39,683 nucleotides of DNA from Plastoroseomonas hellenica (GTDB lineage Bacteria; Pseudomonadota; Alphaproteobacteria; Acetobacterales; Acetobacteraceae): assembly GCF_018129085.1 (NCBI RefSeq), contig NZ_JAAGBB010000051.1, forward strand, positions 1 to 39,683, given 5' to 3'. A program made the position numbers and the translations under genes. Positions 14,991-21,759 of this stretch are shown here, piece by piece; the stretch's first letter is position 1; every line of letters starts with the position of its first letter. A model generated the notes under the pieces. It had not been told where the DNA came from and did not search any database. It worked only from the letters and a program-made list of their open reading frames with translations.

Positions 14991-16736
14991 ATGCAACGGC
15001 CGAACGTTCCCCTGCCCGGTCCCCAGCCGGAGCACAGCGTGGCCAGCCAGCTATCCCGCCCACTTCCGCAGGCAGTCGAGGGCGGCGGCCCGACCACGGC
15101 AGGCGTCCTCATCTTCGGCATGGTGATGGTCGCGCTGTCGGCCGGTCGCGACGTGTTCATCCCGATGGCGCTCGCCCTGCTGCTCTCGGTGGCATTGATG
15201 CCGCTCGCCAACCGGATGCAGCGCATCGGCGTGCCGCGGATCCCGGCGGTGCTGCTGCTGCTGTTGCTGAGCCTCGGCGTCGTCTGCGCGGTGCTGCTGC
15301 TCTTCGTCTCCCAGGCGCTGACACTGGCCGGCGACCTGCCCGCCTGGGAGCAGACGCTGCGTGCCAAGCTCAGGGCATTGAGCGATGGCTCGGGCGTGCT
15401 GGACCGCGCCTTCGGCACCCTGCAGCGGCTGTCGGAGGAACTCGGGCGACGGAACGCGCCGGCGGCGCCGATCGTGATCGCCGCGACGCCGCAGCCATCG
15501 CCGCTGACGGCGATCTTCGAAGTCGCCGGCGTGGCACTGGCGCCGGTCGCCTCGCTAGCCGTCGCCATGCTCCTGATGGCCTTCCTGCTGGTGCAGCGCG
15601 AGGATGTGCGCGACCGCGTGCTGCGGCTGGCCGGCACCCATGACATCCACCGCACCACCCGCGCGATGGCGGATGCCACCGAGCGGGTCGGGCGCTACCT
15701 GCTGGTGCAGCTCCTCATCAATGGCGGCTTCGGGCTCGCGATGGGCGTCGGGCTGATGGCGATCGGGGTACCGAACGCGCCGCTCTGGGGCCTGATGTTC
15801 TTCGTCATGCGCTTCGTGCCCTTCCTGGGCGTTTGGCTGGCGCTGATGCTGCCGCTGCTGGTCGCCTTCGCCACCACCGATGGCTGGGCGGCACCGCTGC
15901 TGGTGCTGGCGCTGTTCGGCGTCGTGGACGCGCTCGCGACCTATGTGCTGGAGCCCTGGCTCTATGGCAGCAGCGCCGGCATCACGCCGCTGGCGCTGCT
16001 GGTCTCCTCCGCGGTCTGGACGGTGCTCTGGGGGCCGGTCGGGCTGATCCTGGCGCCGCCGATCACCGCCTGCCTGGTGATCCTCGGCCGGCATGTGCCG
16101 GCGCTGAATTTCCTGGAGGTGCTGTTCGGCGACCGCGCGGCGCTGCCGCCGCCGCTGCGCTTCTACCAGCGCTGCCTCGCCGGCGACGAGGCCGGGGCCG
16201 AGGAGGTCGCCACCGCCCATGCCGCGACCGCCGGCCTCGGTGCCACGCTGCGCGACCTGGCGCTGCCGGCGATCGAAGCGGCGCGGCATGACCGGCGTGC
16301 CGGGCTGCTGACGGCAATGGATGCGTCGCGGATAGCAGCCGGCATCGGCCGGCTCTCGGCGCGGCTCGGCGTCGCGGATCATGATCCCGCCACGCCCACC
16401 GGCACCACCGTGGCCTTGCTTCCGGTCGCAGGCCCGCTCGACCAGGCGCTCGCCGAGGTGATGCGAACGCTGTTGCGGCACGAAGGCTATCTGGAAGCCG
16501 ACACCGCCGGTCTGGCGCTGGCCTGTGCCGCCGAAGCCTCCTCCGCCCCCCGAATGCGGCGCGCTCTGGCGGAGGCCCGGCGCCGGGCGCCGCTCGTTGC
16601 CGCGATCGCCATCGGGGATGATGCGGCGGACTCCGCCGCCGCCGCCGGTGCCGCGCCGGTGCTGCGCGGGACCGAAGGCTTGCTGGCCTGGGTCGCCGCG
16701 CCGCGCCCGCAGAAGCCGGCGCTCAGCATCGTCTGA
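14991..16736 (+). CDS. AI-2E family transporter with C-terminal cytosolic extension
   Basis: A 581-residue protein if ATG 14991 is used. A TTG at 14970 would add seven residues, and neither start has a good Shine-Dalgarno sequence. Residues about 35-375 form the AI-2E permease domain with about eight membrane helices. Typical stretches are FIPMALALLLSVALMPLANR, LINGGFGLAMGVGLMAIGVPN and LEPWLYGSSAGITPLALLVS. The last 200 residues form a soluble domain containing LLPVAGPLDQALAEVMRTLLRHEGYLEAD, resembling a Rossmann/flavodoxin-like fold. This extension occurs in other alphaproteobacterial members and is absent from E. coli TqsA. Transport of AI-2 is not implied. Family members carry varied substrates, including sodium/proton exchange. 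Confidence 0.85.
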   Translation: MQRPNVPLPGPQPEHSVASQLSRPLPQAVEGGGPTTAGVLIFGMVMVALSAGRDVFIPMALALLLSVALMPLANRMQRIGVPRIPAVLLLLLLSLGVVCAVLLLFVSQALTLAGDLPAWEQTLRAKLRALSDGSGVLDRAFGTLQRLSEELGRRNAPAAPIVIAATPQPSPLTAIFEVAGVALAPVASLAVAMLLMAFLLVQREDVRDRVLRLAGTHDIHRTTRAMADATERVGRYLLVQLLINGGFGLAMGVGLMAIGVPNAPLWGLMFFVMRFVPFLGVWLALMLPLLVAFATTDGWAAPLLVLALFGVVDALATYVLEPWLYGSSAGITPLALLVSSAVWTVLWGPVGLILAPPITACLVILGRHVPALNFLEVLFGDRAALPPPLRFYQRCLAGDEAGAEEVATAHAATAGLGATLRDLALPAIEAARHDRRAGLLTAMDASRIAAGIGRLSARLGVADHDPATPTGTTVALLPVAGPLDQALAEVMRTLLRHEGYLEADTAGLALACAAEASSAPRMRRALAEARRRAPLVAAIAIGDDAADSAAAAGAAPVLRGTEGLLAWVAAPRPQKPALSIV

Positions 16737-16745
16737 CGGACGGCG

Positions 16746-16937
16746 TCAGTCGACGGCGCGGTCGATGGCCCGGCCGGCACGCTCCACCGGCCCGCGCGGC
16801 GGATCGACCGTGTCGCGCGCCCGTTCCAGCGTGCGATCCACCCGCTCGCCAGCCCGTTCGGCAGGACCGTCATCGCAGGCCGCCAGCGGCAGCGCGAGCA
16901 GGAGGGCGGCAAGAGCAGTTCGGCCCGTGAGGCGCAT
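16746..16937 (-). CDS. Small lipoprotein with RAxxxDRx repeats
   Basis: A 63-residue lipoprotein. The start is ATG 16937, with AAGGAG 9-14 nt upstream. An in-frame GTG eight codons earlier contains that Shine-Dalgarno region and is rejected. The lipobox is LAAC with Cys21. The mature part is highly charged and carries two copies of a motif: PAERAGERVDRTLERA and PVERAGRAIDRAVD. The RAxxxDRA pattern recalls the repeats of the PRC-barrel protein and the lipoprotein at 25383-25649. I recognise no named family. It stands alone behind the AI-2E gene and has its own candidate EcfG-type promoter. Confidence 0.75.
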   Translation of the reverse strand: MRLTGRTALAALLLALPLAACDDGPAERAGERVDRTLERARDTVDPPRGPVERAGRAIDRAVD

Positions 16938-16969
16938 CGGATGGTCTCCTTCGTTGATCACGAAGAAGG

Positions 16970-16994
16970 AACACGCCGGGCTCCGCCAGGTTTC
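16970..16994 (-). promoter_or_regulatory. Candidate EcfG-type promoter of the small lipoprotein gene
   Basis: On the minus strand GAAAC(C) at 16994-16990 and TGTT at 16973-16970 are separated by 16 nt. The -10 is 33 nt before ATG 16937. Its -35 overlaps the stop codon of the upstream histidine kinase gene by two bases. Confidence 0.42.
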
Positions 16995-18738
16995 AGCCCA
17001 GCAGCGCGGGGTCGGCCGTGCGGTGCTCCAGCGGGAAGCGCACCCGGATCTCGGTGCCGTGGTTCTGACGGATATCGACCTCGCCGCCGAGATGCTGGGC
17101 GAAGCCGTTGATCAGCCGCAGGCCGAGGCCCTGGGGCGGTTCCTCGGCCGGCATCATGCCGGCGCCGTCATCGGCGATGCGCAGCTCCGCGCGGTCACCC
17201 TCGCGCTGCAGGGCGACGCTGATCGTGCCGCCCTCGCCCTCGGGGAAAGCGTGGCGCATGGCGTTGCTGACCGCCTCGGTCACCAGCAGCGCCAGCGAGA
17301 TCGCCTGGTCGGAGCCGATCTCGATGTCGTCGGCGTCGATCTCGATATGGAAGATCTCCTCCCCCTGCGTGCCCATGGCGTCGGAGAGCTGGCGGCAGAG
17401 CTCCTCCAGGAAGGGGCGCAGCGCGATGCGCTCGAAGCTCTGGTGCAGATAGAGGTGCCGGTGCAGGGTCGCGAGTGCCTGCACCCGGTCGCGCGCCATG
17501 CCGAATTCGGCGACCGCGCGGGGCTCGCTGAGACGCCCGGCCTGCATGCTGAGCAGGGAGGCGACGATCTGCAGGTTGTTCTTCACGCGATGATGGATCT
17601 CCGCCATCAGCAGGTCACGCTGGCCGAGCGCGGCGCGCAGCGCCGTCTCGCGCTCCGCGATGACGGAAGAGGCGGAGGCCAGCGCGGCGCCGAGTTCCAG
17701 CACCTCACGCGGATCATTGGCGCGGGTGTCGGGGTCGAAGCGCTGCCCCGGTGTCCAGGCGCGCACCCGCGCCGCCAGCACGCGAAGCGGCCGCGCCACC
17801 GCGATCTCGGCACCGAACACGATGGCGGCGAGGCAGGCCAGCAGGAACAGCGACAGCTCCAGCACGCGGTCGCGTAGGGAGGCCGCGGCGAGCGCCCGCA
17901 CGGCTTCGGAGGAGATGCCGATCATCAATCGCAGCTCGGCTTCGAGCACGGCCACCGACCAGACATGGGGCGTGCCATCGCGGGCGATGCCTTCGACCGT
18001 CTGCCCTTCGCCGGTCGCCAGGCTGGCCGTGAGAGGGGGATCGGGAAGCTCCGCATCGCTGCCGCCGGTCAGCGGGATCGCGGTGCCGCGACGGTCGAGC
18101 AGCCAGACATTGTGCGCCTGCTGCACCGCCGTGTTGCGGTTGGCGCGCACGAAATACTCCAGCACCGCCGCGGCCGCGACGACGCCGCGGATCTGCCCGC
18201 CGGGCTCAAGGATCGGCGCCGCGGCCGGCAGGACGCCGCGGCCGCTGACCGTGCCCACGGTGAACTCGCCCAGGACATAGCCGCGTTCGGCAATCGCGCT
18301 CTGGAAATAGCCCTGGTCCCTGAAGCCCTGGCCGCGCGGCACCGGCAGCGCGCCGCACAGCATCCGGCCCTCGGCGTCCAGCAGCCAGATATTCGCGTAG
18401 CGGTCCGGGAACAGCTCCAGCAGGTTGCGCAGCGTGCGGTCGCAGCTCTCGGGCGCCACGTCCAGCAGGTCCTCCCGCCGGGCCAGGCCGGTGATCAGCT
18501 CCTGCATGGCATCGAGGCCGGCGCCGTGCCGGGCAGCAGCCGCTTCGCGCAGCATGATCGCTTCCTGGCGCCCGGCATCGAGCGCGCGGTCGTAATTCAC
18601 CCAGGCATGGCCGCCGGCGATGCCGAGGACGGGCACCGTCGCGATCGCCACCAGAAGGAGTAGCCTGCCGCGAACGCCTCGGAAAAACCGGGTCGCAACG
18701 GAGAGGCGGCCGGCCGCAGCCGGTCCGCCAGCAGTCAT
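16993..18738 (-). CDS. Membrane sensor histidine kinase, HisKA_2/HWE type, probable PhyR kinase
   Basis: A 581-residue kinase. Transmembrane helix 1 is at about 24-43. An extracytoplasmic double-Cache-like sensor follows at about 45-285 and contains ANIWLLDAEGRMLCG. Transmembrane helix 2 is at about 293-312, with a HAMP-like linker after it. The dimerisation/phosphotransfer motif MAEIHHRVKNNLQIVASLLSMQ is at 378-399, with the phospho-acceptor being His382 or His383. The ATPase domain has VTEAVSNAMRHAF and ADDGAGMM. HisKA_2/HWE kinases of this type phosphorylate PhyR in the general stress response. It is the last gene of ecfG-nepR-kinase. Its ATG overlaps the nepR stop (ATGA). The sensed signal is unknown; the two cysteines in the sensor (Cys99, Cys128) are worth noting. 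Confidence 0.9.
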   Translation of the reverse strand: MTAGGPAAAGRLSVATRFFRGVRGRLLLLVAIATVPVLGIAGGHAWVNYDRALDAGRQEAIMLREAAAARHGAGLDAMQELITGLARREDLLDVAPESCDRTLRNLLELFPDRYANIWLLDAEGRMLCGALPVPRGQGFRDQGYFQSAIAERGYVLGEFTVGTVSGRGVLPAAAPILEPGGQIRGVVAAAAVLEYFVRANRNTAVQQAHNVWLLDRRGTAIPLTGGSDAELPDPPLTASLATGEGQTVEGIARDGTPHVWSVAVLEAELRLMIGISSEAVRALAAASLRDRVLELSLFLLACLAAIVFGAEIAVARPLRVLAARVRAWTPGQRFDPDTRANDPREVLELGAALASASSVIAERETALRAALGQRDLLMAEIHHRVKNNLQIVASLLSMQAGRLSEPRAVAEFGMARDRVQALATLHRHLYLHQSFERIALRPFLEELCRQLSDAMGTQGEEIFHIEIDADDIEIGSDQAISLALLVTEAVSNAMRHAFPEGEGGTISVALQREGDRAELRIADDGAGMMPAEEPPQGLGLRLINGFAQHLGGEVDIRQNHGTEIRVRFPLEHRTADPALLG

Positions 18739-18935
18739 TTCTGTCGGTCCTGCTCGATCAGCTTCAGCAACTCCTCCGGCACCGGCTCGCGTGCAACATC
18801 GTCATACATCGCGTGCAGGCCACGCCGCAGCCAGAGGTCGAAGGCCGCGTCGGGAACCGCCCTCTTACCCTGACGCGCGGCGATCCGCGGCATCGGCTTC
18901 TCCGGGGGTTGCTTGCTGTCGGGAGCGTCGTCCAT
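18735..18935 (-). CDS. nepR: Anti-sigma factor NepR
   Basis: A 66-residue protein. The conserved helix region LWLRRGLHAMYDDVAREPVPEELLKLIEQ (about 34-62) is the NepR signature, with the EPVPEELL segment between the two helices that grip the sigma factor. The N-terminal half is basic and disordered, as in other NepR proteins. NepR holds EcfG inactive until phosphorylated PhyR binds NepR through its sigma-like domain (partner switching). The ATG shares one base with the ecfG stop, and the stop overlaps the kinase start by 4 nt. All three proteins are therefore likely to be made in fixed proportion. Confidence 0.93.
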   Translation of the reverse strand: MDDAPDSKQPPEKPMPRIAARQGKRAVPDAAFDLWLRRGLHAMYDDVAREPVPEELLKLIEQDRQK

Positions 18936-19588
18936 CAGATCCAGTGCCGGGATGGCTCCATCGCGTCCTTGCCGCGAGGGCTGCCAACCTTAGCCCCACG
19001 CGCCCGCGCCGCGCCAGCGGCGATGCGGGCAGGTCCTGCCCGGCGGCTCTCGTCCTCGCCCAGCATCCAGATCTCGAGCTGCCGGCGCGCCCGGAAGACG
19101 CGGCACTTGGCGGTGCCGACGGCACAGCCCATGGCGTCCGCCACCGCCTCGTAGGACATGCCTTGGACCGCCACCATCACCAGCGCGGATCGCTGGTCGG
19201 CAGGCAGCCGGACCATGTTGCGGCGCAGCTCGCCAACCGCATAGCTGTCCTCCTGGCCGGCGGGACGGGCGACGGCGGCCGGCGGCGCGTCATCCATCTC
19301 CACCGTGTCGCGGTCGCGGCGGCGGTCCGACAGGAAGCGGTTGCGGAGGATGCGGAACATCCAGGCCTGGAAGTTGGTGCCCGGGGTGAAGCTATGCTGC
19401 GCGGCGAGCGCATTGGTCACCGCGGCCTGGACCAGGTCGTCGGCATCGGCGCGGTTGCGGGTCAGGGACATCGCCTGGACCCGGAGCCGCGGCAGCGCCG
19501 CGACCAGCGCGTCATGGAAGCTGAAGGCGACGTCCTGGCCGGCTTCGGCAGTCGGCGCCACGGGAAGGGTTTCGCTGTGCTTCATCAT
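18935..19588 (-). CDS. ecfG: General-stress ECF sigma factor EcfG (ECF15)
   Basis: A 217-residue sigma factor. Sigma-2 contains NRADADDLVQAAVTNALA and TPGTNFQAWMFRILRNRFLSDRRR. Sigma-4 contains LPADQRSALVMVAVQGMSYEAVADAMGCAVGTAKCRVFRAR. The adjacent nepR gene and the nearby phyR identify it as EcfG. After sigma-4 there is a 40-residue Arg/Ala/Gly-rich tail (GPARIAAGAARARGAKVGS), which is unusual for this family. ATG 19588 and ATG 19585 are both possible, and neither has a Shine-Dalgarno sequence. A very short leader or leaderless start from the weak candidate promoter at 19597-19622 is possible. It directs RNA polymerase to general-stress promoters such as those proposed here. Confidence 0.92.
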   Translation of the reverse strand: MMKHSETLPVAPTAEAGQDVAFSFHDALVAALPRLRVQAMSLTRNRADADDLVQAAVTNALAAQHSFTPGTNFQAWMFRILRNRFLSDRRRDRDTVEMDDAPPAAVARPAGQEDSYAVGELRRNMVRLPADQRSALVMVAVQGMSYEAVADAMGCAVGTAKCRVFRARRQLEIWMLGEDESRRAGPARIAAGAARARGAKVGSPRGKDAMEPSRHWI

Positions 19589-19596
19589 GCTGGGTC

Positions 19597-19622
19597 AATG
19601 CACGAGGCGCGAGGCCGGTTGC
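19597..19622 (-). promoter_or_regulatory. Weak EcfG-type promoter candidate before ecfG
   Basis: On the minus strand GCAAC(C) at 19622-19618 is followed after 17 nt by CATT at 19600-19597. The -35 matches the other candidates. The -10 is off by one key base and is only 9 nt from the ecfG ATG, so transcription would begin almost at the start codon. Autoregulation of ecfG is common in the family, which is the only reason to list it. Confidence 0.25.
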
Positions 19623-19755
19623 GCCGGGAGGCCCAGATCGGTGCCGGATCGACATCACGATAATGTTTGCCGAAACGATCGCGCCGGCCGCAACCTGGGT
19701 TCGCGCCGAACATTGGGTATTGCGATGCCCCATCCCCAGGCCGCGGTGCCTCTCT

Positions 19756-20244
19756 TCACTCCCCACGGTAGCGCCGCGCAAGCGCTGCGCGGGCTCGGGA
19801 CGTACGTGCCTTGATGGTGCCCGGCGCTACGCCGCAGATCTCGGCCGCCTCTTCGACGGAAAAGCCATGGGCGCCGACCAGGATCAGCGCCTCCCGCTGC
19901 CCCTCCGGCAGGTCGCGCATGGCCCGGTCGAGGTCGTCGAGGTCGGCGGCATGCTGCTGGCTGGCTGGCGCTCGCGCCGCCCGGTCCAGCCGGCCGAGGG
20001 CGCGGCTTTCAGTGGCCCGCCGTCGCCCCTGCTCCAGATACAGGTTGCGCAGGATGCGGAAGCACCAGGCCCGCAGCTCCGTCCCGGGCTGCCATTGGTG
20101 TTCGGCGGCCAGGGCGCGCAGCAGCGTCTCCTGCACCAGGTCGTCGGCCCGCACTGCATCCGATGCCAGGAACCGTGCGAAGGCACGCAACGACGGCACC
20201 ACCGGCACCAGCGCCTTCCGGAAGGCGGTGGCCGAATCCATCAT
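19756..20244 (-). CDS. Second ECF sigma factor, EcfG-like paralogue
   Basis: A 162-residue ECF sigma factor. Sigma-2 contains VRADDLVQETLLRALA and WQPGTELRAWCFRILRNLYLEQGRRR. Sigma-4 contains LPEGQREALILVGAHGFSVEEAAEICGVAPGTIKARTSRARAAL. The layout and the PGT(N/E)(F/L)(Q/R)AW(M/C)FRILRN stretch match the neighbouring EcfG closely, so it looks like an EcfG paralogue. It is shorter and lacks the C-terminal tail. It is divergent from phyR (101 nt between starts) and lies 167 nt upstream of ecfG on the same strand. Several alphaproteobacteria carry two or more EcfG paralogues with non-equal roles. Whether NepR binds this one is unknown. Confidence 0.87.
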   Translation of the reverse strand: MMDSATAFRKALVPVVPSLRAFARFLASDAVRADDLVQETLLRALAAEHQWQPGTELRAWCFRILRNLYLEQGRRRATESRALGRLDRAARAPASQQHAADLDDLDRAMRDLPEGQREALILVGAHGFSVEEAAEICGVAPGTIKARTSRARAALARRYRGE

Positions 20245-20293
20245 CAGCGGCGATCACCGGCGCAGCCGCTATTGCGGCCAAGACGCCCGTCCT

Positions 20294-20318
20294 GGAACAA
20301 GACTACCATGATCCCGAC
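20294..20318 (+). promoter_or_regulatory. Weak general-stress promoter candidate before phyR
   Basis: GGAAC at 20294-20298 is a perfect reported -35 element. After 16 nt it is followed by CGAC (20315-20318), which matches CGTT at only two positions. The distance to the phyR ATG is 27 nt. phyR is often controlled by EcfG in related organisms, but the poor -10 keeps this uncertain. Confidence 0.28.
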
Positions 20319-20345
20319 CATAACGGTGCTTTCAGAGGTGCCAAG

Positions 20346-21071
20346 ATGAACGTCGCCACCCAGGCCGAGTTGCTGCGCACCCTGCCGCAGGCGCGGCGCT
20401 TCGCCCGCGCCCTGACCGGGGACCAGACCACTGGCGACGCGCTGGTCGCCGAGGCGATCAAGGCCGGCCTCTCCCCGACACTTCCGGGGCGCCTTGCGCT
20501 CTATGCCGCGGTCGCCCGCAATGCACCGCCGCCTGAGGGCGAGCAGGCGCAGCTCTCCCAGCGTCAGCGGCAGTTGCTGCTGCTGACCGCGCTCGAGGAT
20601 CTGAGCGTGGCCGATGCCGGCCGCGTCCTCGGGCTCGACGAGGCCGAGGCGCAGCAGGAAGCGGAGGCGGCGCGCGGCGCACTTCGCGCCGTCACCGCGA
20701 CCGATGTGCTGGTGATCGAGGACGAGCCGATCATCGCGATGGACGTGCAGCGCCTGATCGAGGCCTGCGGCCACCGCGTCGTCGGCATCGCCGCCAGCGA
20801 GACGGAGGCGATCCGGCTGGCAGCGAACCGGCAGCCGGGGCTGATCCTCGCCGACATCAATCTCGGGCGCGGCGGCGACGGCAGCGTTGCGGTGGCGCGC
20901 ATCCAGCAGACGCTGAAGGTGCCGGTGATCTTCGTCACCGCCTATCCCGAGCGGCTGCTGACCGCCGAGCGCGCCGAGCCGGCCTTCATCATCAGCAAAC
21001 CCTTCGAGCCGCTGGCACTGGCGATTGCGACCTATCAGGCAATCACCGCCGGGCGCCCGCCGATCGCCTGA
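20346..21071 (+). CDS. phyR: Response regulator PhyR (sigma-like domain plus receiver)
   Basis: A 241-residue protein with a degenerate ECF-sigma-like N-terminal domain (1-115; TLPQARRFARALTGDQTTGDALV and LTALEDLSVADAGRVLGLDE) and a C-terminal receiver domain (118-235). Receiver residues are Glu125-Asp126, phospho-acceptor Asp170 (LILADINL), Thr198 in IFVTAYP and Lys218 in ISKPFEP. The FVTAYP stretch belongs to the FAT GUY class of receivers. When phosphorylated, the sigma-like domain binds NepR and frees EcfG. ATG 20346 follows GAGGTG at the right spacing. It is divergent from the second ECF gene and followed by a strong hairpin and then csbD. Confidence 0.95.
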   Translation: MNVATQAELLRTLPQARRFARALTGDQTTGDALVAEAIKAGLSPTLPGRLALYAAVARNAPPPEGEQAQLSQRQRQLLLLTALEDLSVADAGRVLGLDEAEAQQEAEAARGALRAVTATDVLVIEDEPIIAMDVQRLIEACGHRVVGIAASETEAIRLAANRQPGLILADINLGRGGDGSVAVARIQQTLKVPVIFVTAYPERLLTAERAEPAFIISKPFEPLALAIATYQAITAGRPPIA

Positions 21072-21074
21072 ACC

Positions 21075-21102
21075 CGCATGGGCGCGGGCAACCGCCCATG
21101 CG
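21075..21102 (+). terminator. Hairpin after phyR
   Basis: CGCATGGGCG and CGCCCATGCG form a perfect 10-bp stem around CGGGCAAC, starting 4 nt after the phyR stop. There is no T-run. Its loop and right arm overlap the -35 of the candidate csbD promoter, so the segment may serve both genes. Confidence 0.6.
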
Positions 21103-21113
21103 CGGCGGGCGTT
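21088..21113 (+). promoter_or_regulatory. Candidate EcfG-type promoter of csbD
   Basis: GCAAC(C) at 21088-21092 and CGTT at 21110-21113 are separated by 17 nt. The -10 ends 45 nt before ATG 21158. It is nearly the same as the element before the PRC-barrel gene, including GGGCAACC and GCGTTTC. CsbD-family genes are general-stress genes in many bacteria. Confidence 0.55.
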
Positions 21114-21157
21114 TCCCTCCCGCACGGCGCCGATGCGCCGAAACGAGAGGAGAAGCC

Positions 21158-21355
21158 ATGAACTGGGACCAAGTCGCCGGCAACTGGAAGCAATTCGCGG
21201 GCAAGGCCCGCGAGCAATGGGGCAAGCTCACCGACGACGACCTGACGGTCGCCGGCGGCAAGCGCGATCAGCTCCTGGGCCGCATCCAGGAACGCTACGG
21301 CATCACCAAGGAAAAAGCCGAGGAACAGATGAAGGAGTGGGAGCGCCGGCACTGA
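21158..21355 (+). CDS. csbD: CsbD family stress protein
   Basis: A 65-residue hydrophilic protein, MNWDQVAGNWKQFAGKAREQ at the start and KAEEQMKEWERRH at the end, matching the CsbD/YjbJ family over its full length (GNWKQ...GKxREQWGKLTDDDL...GKRDQLLGRIQERYGI). CsbD-like proteins are abundant under sigma-B or general-stress control. Their molecular role is not known. ATG 21158 is chosen over an upstream ATG at 21098 because GAGAGGAGAA lies just before it and the family begins there. It is monocistronic: its own candidate EcfG promoter lies upstream and a strong terminator follows. Confidence 0.92.
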   Translation: MNWDQVAGNWKQFAGKAREQWGKLTDDDLTVAGGKRDQLLGRIQERYGITKEKAEEQMKEWERRH

Positions 21356-21384
21356 TCCGGACGCCCGCCACGGAATCGCGGAGG

Positions 21385-21412
21385 ACGCCGCCCCGGCCAA
21401 CCGGGGCGGCGT
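21385..21412 (+). terminator. Terminator-like hairpin after csbD
   Basis: ACGCCGCCCCGG and CCGGGGCGGCGT form a perfect 12-bp, very GC-rich stem with a CCAA loop, 29 nt after the csbD stop. It is followed by TCATACAT rather than a proper T-run. Confidence 0.7.
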
Positions 21413-21441
21413 TCATACATCCGGAACCGCAGCGTGCGGCG

Positions 21442-21466
21442 GCAACCCCAGCTTCGACGCCGCGTT
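21442..21466 (+). promoter_or_regulatory. Candidate EcfG-type promoter of the DUF1328 gene
   Basis: GCAAC(C) at 21442-21446 and CGTT at 21463-21466 are separated by 16 nt. The -10 ends 33 nt before ATG 21499. It lies between the csbD terminator and the gene, so it should serve this gene alone. Confidence 0.52.
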
Positions 21467-21498
21467 GATAAGCGTCGAACGCAGTCGGAGGAACTCCC

Positions 21499-21660
21499 AT
21501 GCTGTACTGGACCCTGGTCTTCCTGGTCATCGCCCTCGTTGCCGGCATCCTTGGCTTCGGTGGCGTTGCCTCGGCAGCCAGCGGCATCGCCAAGGTGCTG
21601 TTCGTCATCTTCCTGGTGTTGTTCGTGATCTCGTTGGTCGCCGGCCGCGGCTGGGCCTGA
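21499..21660 (+). CDS. DUF1328 (YtjA-like) small membrane protein
   Basis: A 53-residue protein of two membrane helices ([20 protein letters not shown] and [21 protein letters not shown]), joined by VASAAS and ending GRGWA. This matches the DUF1328/YtjA family over its whole length. GGAGG lies 6-10 nt before the ATG. Family members are small stress-associated membrane proteins of unknown function. It is monocistronic, between its own candidate EcfG promoter and a hairpin terminator directly at its stop. Together with csbD it makes a typical general-stress target pair right beside phyR. Confidence 0.9.
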   Translation: MLYWTLVFLVIALVAGILGFGGVASAASGIAKVLFVIFLVLFVISLVAGRGWA

Positions 21661-21677
21661 CGGGGCTTCGGCCCCGT
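21660..21677 (+). terminator. Intrinsic-type terminator after the DUF1328 gene
   Basis: ACGGGGC and GCCCCGT form a 7-bp stem closing a TTCG tetraloop, beginning at the last base of the stop codon and followed by TCCTTCCC. The stable UUCG-type loop and the adjacent T/C-rich stretch support termination. Confidence 0.7.
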
Positions 21678-21759
21678 TCCTTCCCGCCAAGGCGCGGGGC
21701 CGGCCAGTATTCCTCCGCGGTCCTCTCGCACCGCATGTGCACAACCCGAGGACCGGGAC

